This document shows positions 9,845 through 17,632 of a stretch of DNA of 64,000 bases, one piece after another (positions within the stretch are counted from its first letter, which is position 1; every line of letters begins with the position of its first letter). The DNA lies in NCBI GenBank assembly GCA_902785825.1, contig CACZZZ010000006.1, positions 99,084 through 163,083 of the forward strand. Direction: 5' to 3'. The DNA is from an uncultured Bacteroidia bacterium (GTDB lineage: Bacteria > Bacteroidota > Bacteroidia > Bacteroidales > UBA932). Made by a program: the position numbers and the translations under genes. A model generated the notes under the pieces. That model was not told the origin of the DNA, did no database searches, and saw only the letters and a list, made by a program, of their open reading frames with translations.

Positions 9845-9865
9845 CGAGCGGAATACGAGATTCGA
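9845..9865 (-). pseudogene. Partial tRNA-Gly copy (3' end only)
   Basis: These 21 bases are identical to 10024-10044, the 3' acceptor strand and part of the T arm of the intact tRNA-Gly gene next door. The match then stops, and the remainder of a cloverleaf is absent. Either an old tandem tRNA lost its 5' half, or an element that integrated at the tRNA 3' end left a duplicated attachment site; no integrase gene is in view. Confidence 0.55.
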
Positions 9866-9988
9866 GCCCGAGGCTGCGCCTCGGCCAAACTTGCGCCTTC
9901 AACGTTACCCCCGCCGCCTGGAAGGCGGCTGCCCCTCGGGGGCTATGAGGGTCGCTCGGCCGAACCATCGTACCGCTCTATGTAAACC

Positions 9989-10017
9989 AAAAGATAGCCG
10001 AATTTCGGCTATCTTTT
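9989..10017 (-). terminator. Terminator of the rplS-tRNA transcript
   Basis: A near-perfect palindrome, AAAAGATAGCCGAA then TTCGGCTATCTTTT, starts nine bases past the 3' end of tRNA-Gly on the minus strand and leads into a T-rich run on that strand. It would end the rplS, tRNA-Arg, tRNA-Gly transcript. Confidence 0.75.
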
Positions 10018-10025
10018 AGTTTCCG

Positions 10026-10098
10026 AGCGGAATACGAGATTCGAACTCGCGACCCTCAGCTTGGGAAGCTGATGCTCTACCAACTGAGCTAATTCCGC
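10026..10098 (-). tRNA. tRNA-Gly (CCC)
   Basis: Read on the minus strand, GCGGAAT at the 5' end pairs with ATTCCGC at the 3' end (seven base pairs). The D arm is GCTCAGTTGGTAGAGC, the anticodon stem TCAGC/GCTGA encloses the loop TTCCCAA with anticodon CCC, and the T loop reads GTTCGAATC. The 3' CCA is not encoded. It reads glycine codon GGG. It lies seven bases past tRNA-Arg and should be cut from a common precursor. Confidence 0.93.
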
Positions 10099-10105
10099 AA
10101 AGTAG

Positions 10106-10179
10106 TGATCCCCACAGGATTCAAACCTGTAACCTTCTGATCCGTAGTCAGATGCTCTATTCAGTTGAGCTAGGGGACC
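10106..10179 (-). tRNA. tRNA-Arg (ACG)
   Basis: Minus strand: acceptor stem GGTCCCC/GGGGATC with one G-U pair and discriminator A, D arm GCTCAACTGAATAGAGC, anticodon stem TCTGA/TCAGA around loop CTACGGA with anticodon ACG (inosine-modified in bacteria, reading CGU, CGC, CGA), and T loop GTTTGAATC. CCA is not encoded. The 5' end is only seven bases from the rplS stop codon, so the tRNA is carried on the tail of the rplS message. Confidence 0.94.
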
Positions 10180-10186
10180 AATCTTT

Positions 10187-10573
10187 CTATTCGGCAGCGG
10201 CCTCTTTCTTTACGGCGTTGAACTTGCGCTCCTTGATCCTGGCCTTCTTACCGGACAGGTTGCGGAGGTAGAAGATTCTAGCCCTGCGGACCTTACCGAC
10301 CTTGTTCAGCTCGATGTTCTCGATGAACGGTGACTGGAAGGGGAAAATCCTCTCGACACCGATGCCACCGGAAACCTTGCGTACGGTGAACGTCCTTGTG
10401 GTAGGGGTAGCGCCCCTCTCCTGGATGACAACGCCCCTGAAGTTCTGGAGCCTTTCCTTGTCACCTTCCTTGATCCTATAAGTGACGGTGATAGTGTCAC
10501 CGGCCTTGAACTTAGGATAGGTAGCAACTTTCTCGTTAGCGAAAGATTGCTCAACAATTTTCATTAAATCCAT
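10187..10573 (-). CDS. rplS: 50S ribosomal protein L19
   Basis: A 128-residue L19, which sits at the interface of the large and small ribosomal subunits. The core is well conserved: [53 protein letters not shown] (20 residues) followed by SPFIENIEL, and [22 protein letters not shown] short Ala/Glu tail is added at the end. The start [11 protein letters not shown] matches the usual MDLI/MDLM opening of Bacteroidota L19. The gene is read from its own promoter at 10648-10677, separately from dnaJ, and its message continues into two tRNAs. Confidence 0.97.
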   Translation of the reverse strand: MDLMKIVEQSFANEKVATYPKFKAGDTITVTYRIKEGDKERLQNFRGVVIQERGATPTTRTFTVRKVSGGIGVERIFPFQSPFIENIELNKVGKVRRARIFYLRNLSGKKARIKERKFNAVKKEAAAE

Positions 10574-10647
10574 CTCTCAATACTTTTATCGCAACATTAC
10601 GCACATCTGATAACGACCCGCAAGAGGTTGCCTTAATTTTCGGACTG

Positions 10648-10677
10648 CAAAAGTACTAATATTTTCGCAATCACAAA
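10648..10677 (-). promoter_or_regulatory. Promoter of rplS
   Basis: On the minus strand TTTG (10677-10674), an 18-base spacer and TACTTTTG (10655-10648) match the Bacteroidetes consensus. It leaves a leader of about 70 bases before the rplS start. Confidence 0.65.
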
Positions 10678-10695
10678 ACTTTTTTCACCAAATCT

Positions 10696-11886
10696 TTAAA
10701 AAATATCCTTGATCTTGTCAAAAACGGCTTTGTCTTCCCTGGACGGATCCGGCGTGAACGACCTGCTGGCCCTCATGTTCTGCAGGGCGGCCTGCTCATC
10801 TCTTGAGAGTTTCTTAGGTATCCACACCAGGATTTTGACGTACATGTCACCGGTACCGCTCCCGTAACCGCTTACAGCCGGGAGACCCTTGCCCCTCAGC
10901 CTAACGACGGCCCCGGACTGTGTGCCGGGATCGACTTTCACCTTATATGATCCGTCGAGGCAGGGGACCGTGATCTCGGTACCCAGGATAGCGTCCGTTA
11001 CTGAGATCATTGTGGTATAGAACAGGTTGTTGCCATCACGTTTGAGGTTGGAGTGGGCGACTTCCTCGATTATCACGAGAAGATCTCCGTTGACTCCGTT
11101 GTGGGGAGCCGCATGACCCTCTCCGCGGATAGTGAGCTGCATGCCGTCCTCAACTCCCGCCGGGATCTTGACTTTGACGGTCTCTTTCTTACGCACCAGA
11201 CCGGTTCCGCCGCAAGTACGGCAAGGATTAGTGACGATTTTCCCCTCACCACCGCACTGGGGGCAGGTTGAATATGTCATGGTCCTCCCGAACAGGGTGC
11301 TTGTCACATGTTGGACCTGTCCTGCGCCCTTGCAGGTGGGGCAGGTCTTTATGTCGGACTGGTTCTTGGTTCCTCGCCCGCCACAGTCGGGGCAGGGACG
11401 ATTACGCTCGATGGTGATCTCTTTCTCAACACCTTTGGCTATTTCCTCGAGGGTAAGGCGGACTCTCGTGCGGATGTCCCGTCCTTTATAAACACGGGTC
11501 TGAGTGCGGCCTGAGCCGGATCCACCGAAGCCGCTGAATCCTCCGAAACCTCCTCCAAAGCCGCCGAAGCCGCCTCCGAACAGGTCTCTCAAAATGTCCT
11601 CAAGGTTGCCGAAACCGCCGCTGAAATCAGGTCCCGCCTGTCCGTCAACCCCGGCGAAGCCGAACTGGTCGTACCTGGCCTTCTTGTCGGGATCGCTGAG
11701 CACTGAATATGCCTCGGAGGCCTCCTTGAATTTCTCCTCGGCGGTCTTTTTCTCGGCGTCAGTGCCTTCAACCCAACGGTCGGGATGCCATTTCATGGCA
11801 GCCTTCCTGTAGGCCAGCTTTATCTCGTCGGCAGTGGCGTTCTTGCCGATTCCGAGTACCTCGTAGTAATCTCTTTTATCTGCCAT
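10696..11886 (-). CDS. dnaJ: Chaperone DnaJ
   Basis: A 396-residue type I Hsp40 that delivers unfolded proteins to DnaK and stimulates its ATPase. It has a J domain with the catalytic HPD (KWHPDRWV, about residues 33-40), a very Gly/Phe-rich linker (about 90-130), a zinc-finger domain with four CxxCxGxG repeats (CPDCGGRG, CPTCKGAG, CPQCGGEG, CRTCGGTG) and the C-terminal substrate-binding and dimerisation domains. grpE lies immediately upstream with a 14-base gap, so the two co-chaperones are co-transcribed; dnaK is not in the window. Confidence 0.97.
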   Translation of the reverse strand: MADKRDYYEVLGIGKNATADEIKLAYRKAAMKWHPDRWVEGTDAEKKTAEEKFKEASEAYSVLSDPDKKARYDQFGFAGVDGQAGPDFSGGFGNLEDILRDLFGGGFGGFGGGFGGFSGFGGSGSGRTQTRVYKGRDIRTRVRLTLEEIAKGVEKEITIERNRPCPDCGGRGTKNQSDIKTCPTCKGAGQVQHVTSTLFGRTMTYSTCPQCGGEGKIVTNPCRTCGGTGLVRKKETVKVKIPAGVEDGMQLTIRGEGHAAPHNGVNGDLLVIIEEVAHSNLKRDGNNLFYTTMISVTDAILGTEITVPCLDGSYKVKVDPGTQSGAVVRLRGKGLPAVSGYGSGTGDMYVKILVWIPKKLSRDEQAALQNMRASRSFTPDPSREDKAVFDKIKDIF

Positions 11887-11900
11887 ATTCTCTTAATCTC

Positions 11901-12488
11901 CTATATTCCGACCACGACCTTGGCGTAGCGGATCACTTTCCCGGACAGGGTGTAGCCGGTCTGGACCACGTCGAACACCTTGCCCTTCTTATCCTCCTCG
12001 GCTACAGGCATCTGGGCCACGGCCTCGTGGAAGTCCGTGTCGAACTTCTCGTCCTTGGCCTTGATTATCTCAAGCCCCTTTGTCTTCAGGAAGGACATAA
12101 GTTTGTTGTATATCAGCTCGGTACCTTCAACGGCGACTTTGTCGTCGGCGTCGTTGAGCATTTTCATGGCTCTCTCGCAGTCATCCAGAACCGGAAGAAG
12201 TCCTTTGATAATGTCGGCGGAAGCGGTACTGACAAGTTCAAGTTTGGCCTCGGCGGAATGCCTGCGGAAGTTCTCGAAATCCGCCATCAGACGGATGTAG
12301 TCGTCTTTCTCCTTGGCAACGCTCGCCTTCAGTTCCTCGTTCTCTTTCTTCAGTTTCTCCAGAACCTCCTCATCCTGAGGGACTTCCTTCTTGACTTCCT
12401 TCTTGACTTCCTTCTTGACTTCCTTCTCTACTTTCTTTTCGGTTTTCTCTTCCTTTATTTCTGTGTTTTTCTTCTTGCTCATAGCCAT
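11901..12488 (-). CDS. grpE: Nucleotide exchange factor GrpE
   Basis: A 195-residue GrpE, which releases ADP from DnaK. The family core is clear: a long coiled-coil with LMADFENFRRHSAEAKLELV, then LLPVLDDCERAM, TDFHEAVAQMPV and GYTLSGKVIRYAKVVVG at the C-terminus. The N-terminal tail is a Lys/Glu-rich disordered segment containing four tandem KKEV units encoded by a 12-bp DNA repeat. I start at the ATG at 12488 (MAMSKKK); 12482 is equally possible. The frame is open further upstream, but a promoter at 12507-12537 lies inside that stretch. First gene of grpE-dnaJ. Confidence 0.95.
   Translation of the reverse strand: MAMSKKKNTEIKEEKTEKKVEKEVKKEVKKEVKKEVPQDEEVLEKLKKENEELKASVAKEKDDYIRLMADFENFRRHSAEAKLELVSTASADIIKGLLPVLDDCERAMKMLNDADDKVAVEGTELIYNKLMSFLKTKGLEIIKAKDEKFDTDFHEAVAQMPVAEEDKKGKVFDVVQTGYTLSGKVIRYAKVVVGI
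12381..12428 (-). repeat. Four 12-bp tandem repeats in grpE
   Basis: GACTTCCTTCTT is repeated four times in register (the last copy ends in C), encoding Lys-Lys-Glu-Val units in the disordered N-terminal tail of GrpE. Copy number can change without frameshift. Confidence 0.85.
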
Positions 12489-12506
12489 TATCCTTAAAAA
12501 CGACTG

Positions 12507-12537
12507 CAAAGATATCAAATAATCTGCCAACGACGAA
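12507..12537 (-). promoter_or_regulatory. Promoter of grpE-dnaJ
   Basis: Minus strand: TTCG (12537-12534), a 19-base spacer, TATCTTTG (12514-12507). The -7 box is a full TAnnTTTG match; the -33 box deviates by one base. The start codon lies about 19-25 bases downstream. No CIRCE or HAIR heat-shock operator was seen. Confidence 0.6.
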
Positions 12538-12579
12538 TCGCTGACAGAATGTCAGAAGATTCCTCGTCGGCTTCGCCAG

Positions 12580-12645
12580 AGATTCTTCGTCGGCTACGCC
12601 TCCTCAGAATGACATGATTGTCATTCTGAACGAAGTGAAGAATCT
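12580..12645. repeat. Inverted pair of the dispersed GATTCTTCGC-type repeat
   Basis: A copy at 12580-12614 (interrupted by CGTCGGCTACGCC) and an opposed copy at 12619-12645 are separated by four bases. They lie between the convergent ends of the grpE promoter region and the 3' end of the transporter gene, which the right copy overlaps by two bases. A further partial copy precedes them near 12558. Confidence 0.7.
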
Positions 12646-14026
12646 ATTCTTTTTTTGTGAGGTATTGCTCTGCCCTGTAGGTGAGTCCCATCAGGAGGAT
12701 AGAGATGACGCAGGCGGAGATGAACATGATGAACACCGTGTCGAGGCCTCCGCTCTTCATGACGAATCCCACGAGGATATTGGCCAGCACCGCTGTTCCA
12801 AGCACGTAACCAAGGAAACCTGTCAGTCCGGCCGCTGTCCCGGCAGCGTTCTTCGGGGCGAGATCCAGGGCCTGGACCCCGATCAGCATGACGGGACCGT
12901 AGATGAAGAAACCGATCGCGATAAGGCACGCGATGATGACCGTCAGGTTGTCAAGGTTTTGCCAATAAATGAATATAGCCACCGCCACCAATGCCATGAA
13001 CAGCATCGTGGGGAGAGCCCTGCGCCCACCGAAAACCTTGTCGCTGAGCCAGCCGCAGAACAGGGTGCCAGGGATCGCGGCAAACTCGTAGGCGAAGTAC
13101 GCCCATCCCGTGCTGGTGATGTCTATTCCTTTGTCTGTCAATATTTTGGGAGCCCAGTCCAGGCAACCGTAACGAACCATATAGACAAACGCGTTCGCGA
13201 AGGCGATGTACCATAGGAGTTTATTTGAGAGGACGGTCTTGAATATCTCCTTGACAGGAATCACTTCCTCGCTCTTCTCGGAGTAGTGCTTGGCCGCATG
13301 GCCTGACCACTTCTCGATAGAAGGCAGTCCGAGGGACTGCGGCGTGTCACGGATCATGCAATAAGCGATAATCGCTATCAGGATCGCCACCGCCGCTGGG
13401 AAGACGAATGATCCTATCAGGAAATAATGGTCGGAATGGGCCCCGTAGAACCAGGATCCGAACCAGACCGCGCCGTAGGTGGCCATGGGCCCCACAAGGG
13501 CGCCACCGACATTGTGGGCGCAGTTCCAGACCGACATCCAAGTGCCTCTCTCCTTGATCGAGAACCAATGGGTCATAACCCTGCCGCAAGGGGGCCAACC
13601 CATCCCGTTGAACCAGCCGACCAGGAAGTTCAGAGCTGACATCAGGGCGATAGCCCAGCCTTTCCGTTCGACTCCGAGCCATTGGACGGGAACAATCATG
13701 AAAGCCATCGAGAGGGCTGCCATGACAAGACCCAGGGGCAGGAATTTGCGGGCGTCACTCCTGTCGGAAATGCTGGCCATCAAGAACTTGGAGAATCCAT
13801 AAGCGATGGCGTTCATTGACAGGACGATAGCCAGCTCCTCGGTGTTGAAGCCAAGAGCCTCCAGTCCTGGAATCGCCATGGAGAAATTTTTCCGGACGAT
13901 ATAGAATCCGGCGTAGCCTATGAATATGCCCAAAAAGACCTGCAAGCGTTTCCTCTTGTAGATCGAATCGACCTCTGGGCCGGTCATTATCTCCTTGTGC
14001 GGAGGGGGTGCGAGAAAGGAACTCAT
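12644..14026 (-). CDS. Organophosphate:phosphate antiporter (GlpT/UhpT-type MFS transporter)
   Basis: An inner-membrane protein of about 460 residues with twelve predicted helices, of the OPA branch of the major facilitator superfamily, which exchanges glycerol-3-phosphate or another phosphorylated metabolite for phosphate. Recognition features are YKRKRLQVFLGIFIGYAGFY with IVRKNF just after it (the conserved N-terminal OPA signature containing the substrate-contacting Arg), GFSKFLMASISDRSDARKF, and GWFNGMGWPPCGRVMTHWFS. GlpT is the closest named relative, but the substrate cannot be fixed. The start is taken as 14026 (MSSFLAPPP); 14044 is an in-frame alternative. Confidence 0.85.
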   Translation of the reverse strand: MSSFLAPPPHKEIMTGPEVDSIYKRKRLQVFLGIFIGYAGFYIVRKNFSMAIPGLEALGFNTEELAIVLSMNAIAYGFSKFLMASISDRSDARKFLPLGLVMAALSMAFMIVPVQWLGVERKGWAIALMSALNFLVGWFNGMGWPPCGRVMTHWFSIKERGTWMSVWNCAHNVGGALVGPMATYGAVWFGSWFYGAHSDHYFLIGSFVFPAAVAILIAIIAYCMIRDTPQSLGLPSIEKWSGHAAKHYSEKSEEVIPVKEIFKTVLSNKLLWYIAFANAFVYMVRYGCLDWAPKILTDKGIDITSTGWAYFAYEFAAIPGTLFCGWLSDKVFGGRRALPTMLFMALVAVAIFIYWQNLDNLTVIIACLIAIGFFIYGPVMLIGVQALDLAPKNAAGTAAGLTGFLGYVLGTAVLANILVGFVMKSGGLDTVFIMFISACVISILLMGLTYRAEQYLTKKE

Positions 14027-14076
14027 ATACGCGAATATAATCATTCCGCATGATTTTTACTATATTTACGGTCGCT

Positions 14077-14448
14077 ATGCAAGTATTGGATAATTACGAC
14101 AAATACCGGAAGTACTTCTCCGACGACCAGTTCTGGGGAAAACTCAAGAAACTCGCCCGCAAAGCGGGAATCAAGATCGTGTACGCTGCCCTGCTGCTGT
14201 ACTATGTCCTTCGCAACCCGGCGACCCCAAGGGCTGACAGGACAAAGATCATCGGTGCCCTGGGTTACCTTATCCTCCCGGCGGACTTGATCCCGGACTT
14301 CCTTCCTGCCGTGGGTTATACCGATGACCTCGCCGCGTTGATGTGGGCCTTGTATTCCGTGGCCAGGAACGTCACTCCGGAGTTGAAGATCATGGCCAGG
14401 CAGAAGCTCGGGGAGTGGTTTGAGGATTATGACAACACTGACCTGTAG
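14077..14448 (+). CDS. YkvA family (DUF1232) protein
   Basis: A 123-residue protein of the YkvA/DUF1232 family. The conserved core reads YYVLRNPATPRADRTKIIGA followed by LGYLILPADLIPDFLPAVGY, then TDDLAALMWAL; the LGYLILPxDLIPD stretch is diagnostic. The family is a small, probably membrane-associated protein of unknown role. An ATG at 14050 would add nine residues, but a TATATTTA box resembling a -7 element lies inside that extension, so I choose 14077. It ends three bases before the ABC-F gene, which suggests co-transcription, and is divergent from the GlpT-type gene. Confidence 0.85.
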   Translation: MQVLDNYDKYRKYFSDDQFWGKLKKLARKAGIKIVYAALLLYYVLRNPATPRADRTKIIGALGYLILPADLIPDFLPAVGYTDDLAALMWALYSVARNVTPELKIMARQKLGEWFEDYDNTDL

Positions 14449-14451
14449 CTG

Positions 14452-16281
14452 ATGCCCAGTTATCTCCAGATAGAGAATATCTCTAAATCATACGGCCCGA
14501 AGGTCCTCTTCGAGCATATCGGTTTCAATGTCAACGAAGGGGACAAGATCGCCCTGATAGCCCCGAATGGCACCGGAAAGACGAGCCTCCTGCGGATTCT
14601 CGCCGGGAAGGACAGTTCCGATTCTGGCGGCCGCATCCTGTTTTTGAAGGACATCCGTATCGCCTTCCTGGAGCAGGAATACGATTACGATCCCGAGGCC
14701 ACCGTCTGGGACCAGATCATGAAAGACAGCTCCAAGTGGATGGAACATCTTGATCCTGAGCACGTGGCTGATTATGAGCAGCGTGTCAGGCAGTTGCTCT
14801 CCTCGTTCGGAATGCCCGACTCGCAAAGGAGGATGGGGGATTTGTCCGGGGGAGAGGTCAAGAGAGTCGCCATCATCGTGATGCTCGCCAGCGAGGCGGA
14901 TTTCTACATCATGGACGAGCCGACCAACCATCTTGACATCGATGCCATAGAGTTCCTTGAGAACTACCTTTCCCACGCCAGGTGCACGCTTCTGATGGTC
15001 ACCCACGACCGGTATTTCCTTGACAGTGTGGCCAATATTGTCATGGAGATCGACAAGGGACAGGTATTCATTTACAAGGGCGACTATGAGAACTATCTTG
15101 AGAAACGGCAGGAACGTATAGACAACTACAACGCCGAGACGGACAAGGTTCGGAATATCCTAAGGCGCGAGTTGGAATGGATGCATGCCAGCCCTTGCGC
15201 CAGAACCGGTAAGGCCAAGTCCAGAAAGAACGCTTTCTACGAGCTCAAAGACCGTGCGGGGCAGGTCTATAGGACAAACCAGCTGAATCTCGATGAGATC
15301 GGCCAGGCCACCAGACTGGGCACGAAAATAATCAACTGCGCCGACCTGGGAATATCCCTTAACGGCAAGACCCTGCTGAAAGGATTCACATATAACTTCC
15401 AACGTTACGAGAGGGTCGGGATCGTCGGCGGCAATGGTGCCGGCAAGACGACCTTTATCAACCTGCTCACCGGCGAAATGGGAGCCTCATTCCCTTTCGA
15501 GATCATGGGGACCATCTCCAGAGGGGAGTCACTGAATATCGGATACTATCGCCAAGACGGGATGTCGTTCGATGAGGATCAGACTGTTTTAGAGACCGTT
15601 AACGACACTCATCTGCTGGGACGCTTCATGTTCCCGCACGACATGCTCAACAACAAGATCCGCAAACTCTCAGGTGGCGAGAAGCGGCGCCTTTACCTTC
15701 TCACTATCCTGATGCGCCAGCCGAACCTGCTGGTGATGGATGAGCCGACCAACGACTTGGACATAGTGACCCTGAATGTTCTGGAGGAATATCTCCGTGA
15801 TTATAAAGGCACTCTGATCATAGTGTCTCATGACCGTCATTTCCTCGACAGGCTGGTCGAGCACATTTTCGTGTTCCAGCCGGATGGGACGATCAAGGAC
15901 TTTGTCGGCAGCTATAGCCAGTACCGAGAGTCCGAGCGCTCCGCAAGAAAGGCTAAAGTGGCCGACGGAGGTGCCACCGGGGCTCCCTTCGCTTCGCGCC
16001 CTATCCGGGTAAATGTCCGCCCTGATGACACCTCCGTCGGCTCTCAAAACCAGGCCAATGGCGAAGGCAAGCCACGTAAGCTGACCTACAAGGAGCAAAG
16101 GGAATTGGAGACCTTGGAGAAGGACATCGAAGCCTTGACGGAGGAGAAGGCTGACTTGGAATCCAAGCTCCAGGGCGGACTTACGGATGTCGCCGAACTG
16201 CAGGCGGTAAGTGCCCGTTTCTCTGAAGTTTCAGAGAAACTTGACACATTGGAAACCAGATGGTTGGAGCTTTCTATTTAA
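14452..16281 (+). CDS. ABC-F family ATP-binding protein (Uup/EttA-like)
   Basis: A 609-residue soluble protein with two ABC ATPase domains and no membrane segments, as in ABC-F factors that act on the ribosome. First cassette: Walker A APNGTGKTS, signature LSGGEVKR, Walker B FYIMDEPTNHLDID. A charged linker (about 240-285) in the P-site tRNA-interaction-motif position follows. Second cassette: GGNGAGKTTF, LSGGEKRRL, LLVMDEPTNDLDI. The C-terminus is a Lys/Glu-rich coiled coil (about 545-605) after a poorly conserved linker. That layout is closest to Uup-type members. It overlaps the convergent trkA gene by eight bases at the 3' end. Confidence 0.9.
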   Translation: MPSYLQIENISKSYGPKVLFEHIGFNVNEGDKIALIAPNGTGKTSLLRILAGKDSSDSGGRILFLKDIRIAFLEQEYDYDPEATVWDQIMKDSSKWMEHLDPEHVADYEQRVRQLLSSFGMPDSQRRMGDLSGGEVKRVAIIVMLASEADFYIMDEPTNHLDIDAIEFLENYLSHARCTLLMVTHDRYFLDSVANIVMEIDKGQVFIYKGDYENYLEKRQERIDNYNAETDKVRNILRRELEWMHASPCARTGKAKSRKNAFYELKDRAGQVYRTNQLNLDEIGQATRLGTKIINCADLGISLNGKTLLKGFTYNFQRYERVGIVGGNGAGKTTFINLLTGEMGASFPFEIMGTISRGESLNIGYYRQDGMSFDEDQTVLETVNDTHLLGRFMFPHDMLNNKIRKLSGGEKRRLYLLTILMRQPNLLVMDEPTNDLDIVTLNVLEEYLRDYKGTLIIVSHDRHFLDRLVEHIFVFQPDGTIKDFVGSYSQYRESERSARKAKVADGGATGAPFASRPIRVNVRPDDTSVGSQNQANGEGKPRKLTYKEQRELETLEKDIEALTEEKADLESKLQGGLTDVAELQAVSARFSEVSEKLDTLETRWLELSI

Positions 16282-17632
16282 AGAATTTGTCAACTTCTTT
16301 CACGGCGTGCGGCAAGGCAAACACCACGACCCTGTCGTAAGGCTCAATCTTGGTTGAGCCAACCGCGATCAACGATTCGCTGCCTCTTATGACTCCACCG
16401 ATGACAGAATCTTTAGGGAAGGTGAGGTCTTTGAGCTGACCTTTCGTTATGGCGCTGCCAGCTGGCACGGTGAACTCCAGCACCTCAGCGTCTGTGCCGC
16501 TCATGTATTTGACCAGCCGCGCTTTCCCGCTCAAAGTGAATTTGAACAGTCTTCCGGCGGTGATGAGTTTCTTGTTGATCACCGAATCGACCCCCATCTC
16601 CTCGGCGAGGTGGATATATTCGATGTTCTCGACCTCAGCGATGGTCCTCTCGATCCCGAATTTCTTGGCTGAGACGCACGCCAGCACGTTAGCCTCATCC
16701 TTGCCGGTGAGGGCGAGGAACGCGTCAAAGTCCTTAATGCCTTCTTCGACAAGAAGTTCCGAGTTGCGGCCGTCGCCGACAACAACAATCACATTGTCCG
16801 GAAGCTTCTCTGAGAGGTACATCGCTCTCTCCCTGTCTTTCTCCAGGATCTTGACCATGCTGATCTTCCTGCTGAGTTGCTCCGCGGCCAGCTCGGCGAT
16901 CTTGGAGCCGCCCAGGATCAGCACTTTGTCTGTCTCCACGTTGCTCTTTCCGAGGAACTTCATCAGGAACTTCATGCCCTCCCTTGTGGCGATGATGAAA
17001 ACAAGGTCGTGGTAGAGGAGCTTTGTGTCGAATTTCGGCATAATGGTCTTGCCGTTCCTGGATATTGCGATGACACGGAACTGGAGCTCATCCTTCGAGG
17101 CGATGGCGGCGAACTCAGCGATCTTCATGTCCAGCAGGGGGGAGTCCTCCTCCAGTTTGAAAACCTCCACCTGGAGCTTGCCTCTGGCGAAATCCATGGA
17201 GTCGGATGAGGAAGAGTGCTTCAGCAGCTCGAAGATCTCGTCGGCCGCCAGTTTCTCGGGACAGAACATCAACTCTATTCCCATCTGCTTGAACAAGAGC
17301 TTGTTCTCGGGAGACAGGAAATCGGGGTCATCAATCCTGGCCGTGACTTTTTTCGCTCCCAGGTTCTTCGCCAGCAGGGCGCTCACGATGTTGACGTCCT
17401 GAGGCACGAAGGGCACGACTGATATGAACAGATCGGCGTCCTGGACCTGCGCCTCCCGCATAATGCGCAGGGAGGAAGGCTGTCCTTCTATGGCGATCAC
17501 GTCCGCGATGGCGGTGATGTTGTGGAGTCTTTGAGGGTTGTCGTCAATGATTGTGATGTCATTGGCCTCCTTGCTCAGCATCTTCGCGAGGTGTGACCCG
17601 ATCTCGCCGGCTCCTTGGATGACGATCTTCAT
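16274..17632 (-). CDS. trkA: Trk potassium uptake regulatory subunit TrkA
   Basis: A 452-residue cytoplasmic protein with two tandem RCK units, as in TrkA, which gates the TrkH potassium channel according to NAD(H) or ATP. The first Rossmann fold starts MKIVIQGAGEIGSHLAKMLS (GxGxxG), the second DKVLILGGSKIAELAAEQLS near residue 240, and each is followed by an RCK-C domain. The GlyxGlyxxGly of the second unit is changed to GGSKIAE, so nucleotide binding may be confined to the first. No trkH is in the window. Its start overlaps the stop of an upstream glycosyltransferase gene by four bases, an unusual pairing. Confidence 0.92.
   Translation of the reverse strand: MKIVIQGAGEIGSHLAKMLSKEANDITIIDDNPQRLHNITAIADVIAIEGQPSSLRIMREAQVQDADLFISVVPFVPQDVNIVSALLAKNLGAKKVTARIDDPDFLSPENKLLFKQMGIELMFCPEKLAADEIFELLKHSSSSDSMDFARGKLQVEVFKLEEDSPLLDMKIAEFAAIASKDELQFRVIAISRNGKTIMPKFDTKLLYHDLVFIIATREGMKFLMKFLGKSNVETDKVLILGGSKIAELAAEQLSRKISMVKILEKDRERAMYLSEKLPDNVIVVVGDGRNSELLVEEGIKDFDAFLALTGKDEANVLACVSAKKFGIERTIAEVENIEYIHLAEEMGVDSVINKKLITAGRLFKFTLSGKARLVKYMSGTDAEVLEFTVPAGSAITKGQLKDLTFPKDSVIGGVIRGSESLIAVGSTKIEPYDRVVVFALPHAVKEVDKFFK

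Noticed and set aside
9492..10019. 175-codon plus-strand frame next to the tRNA genes
   Set aside because: Passes through a tRNA fragment, two terminator hairpins and a dispersed repeat, so it is not protein-coding.
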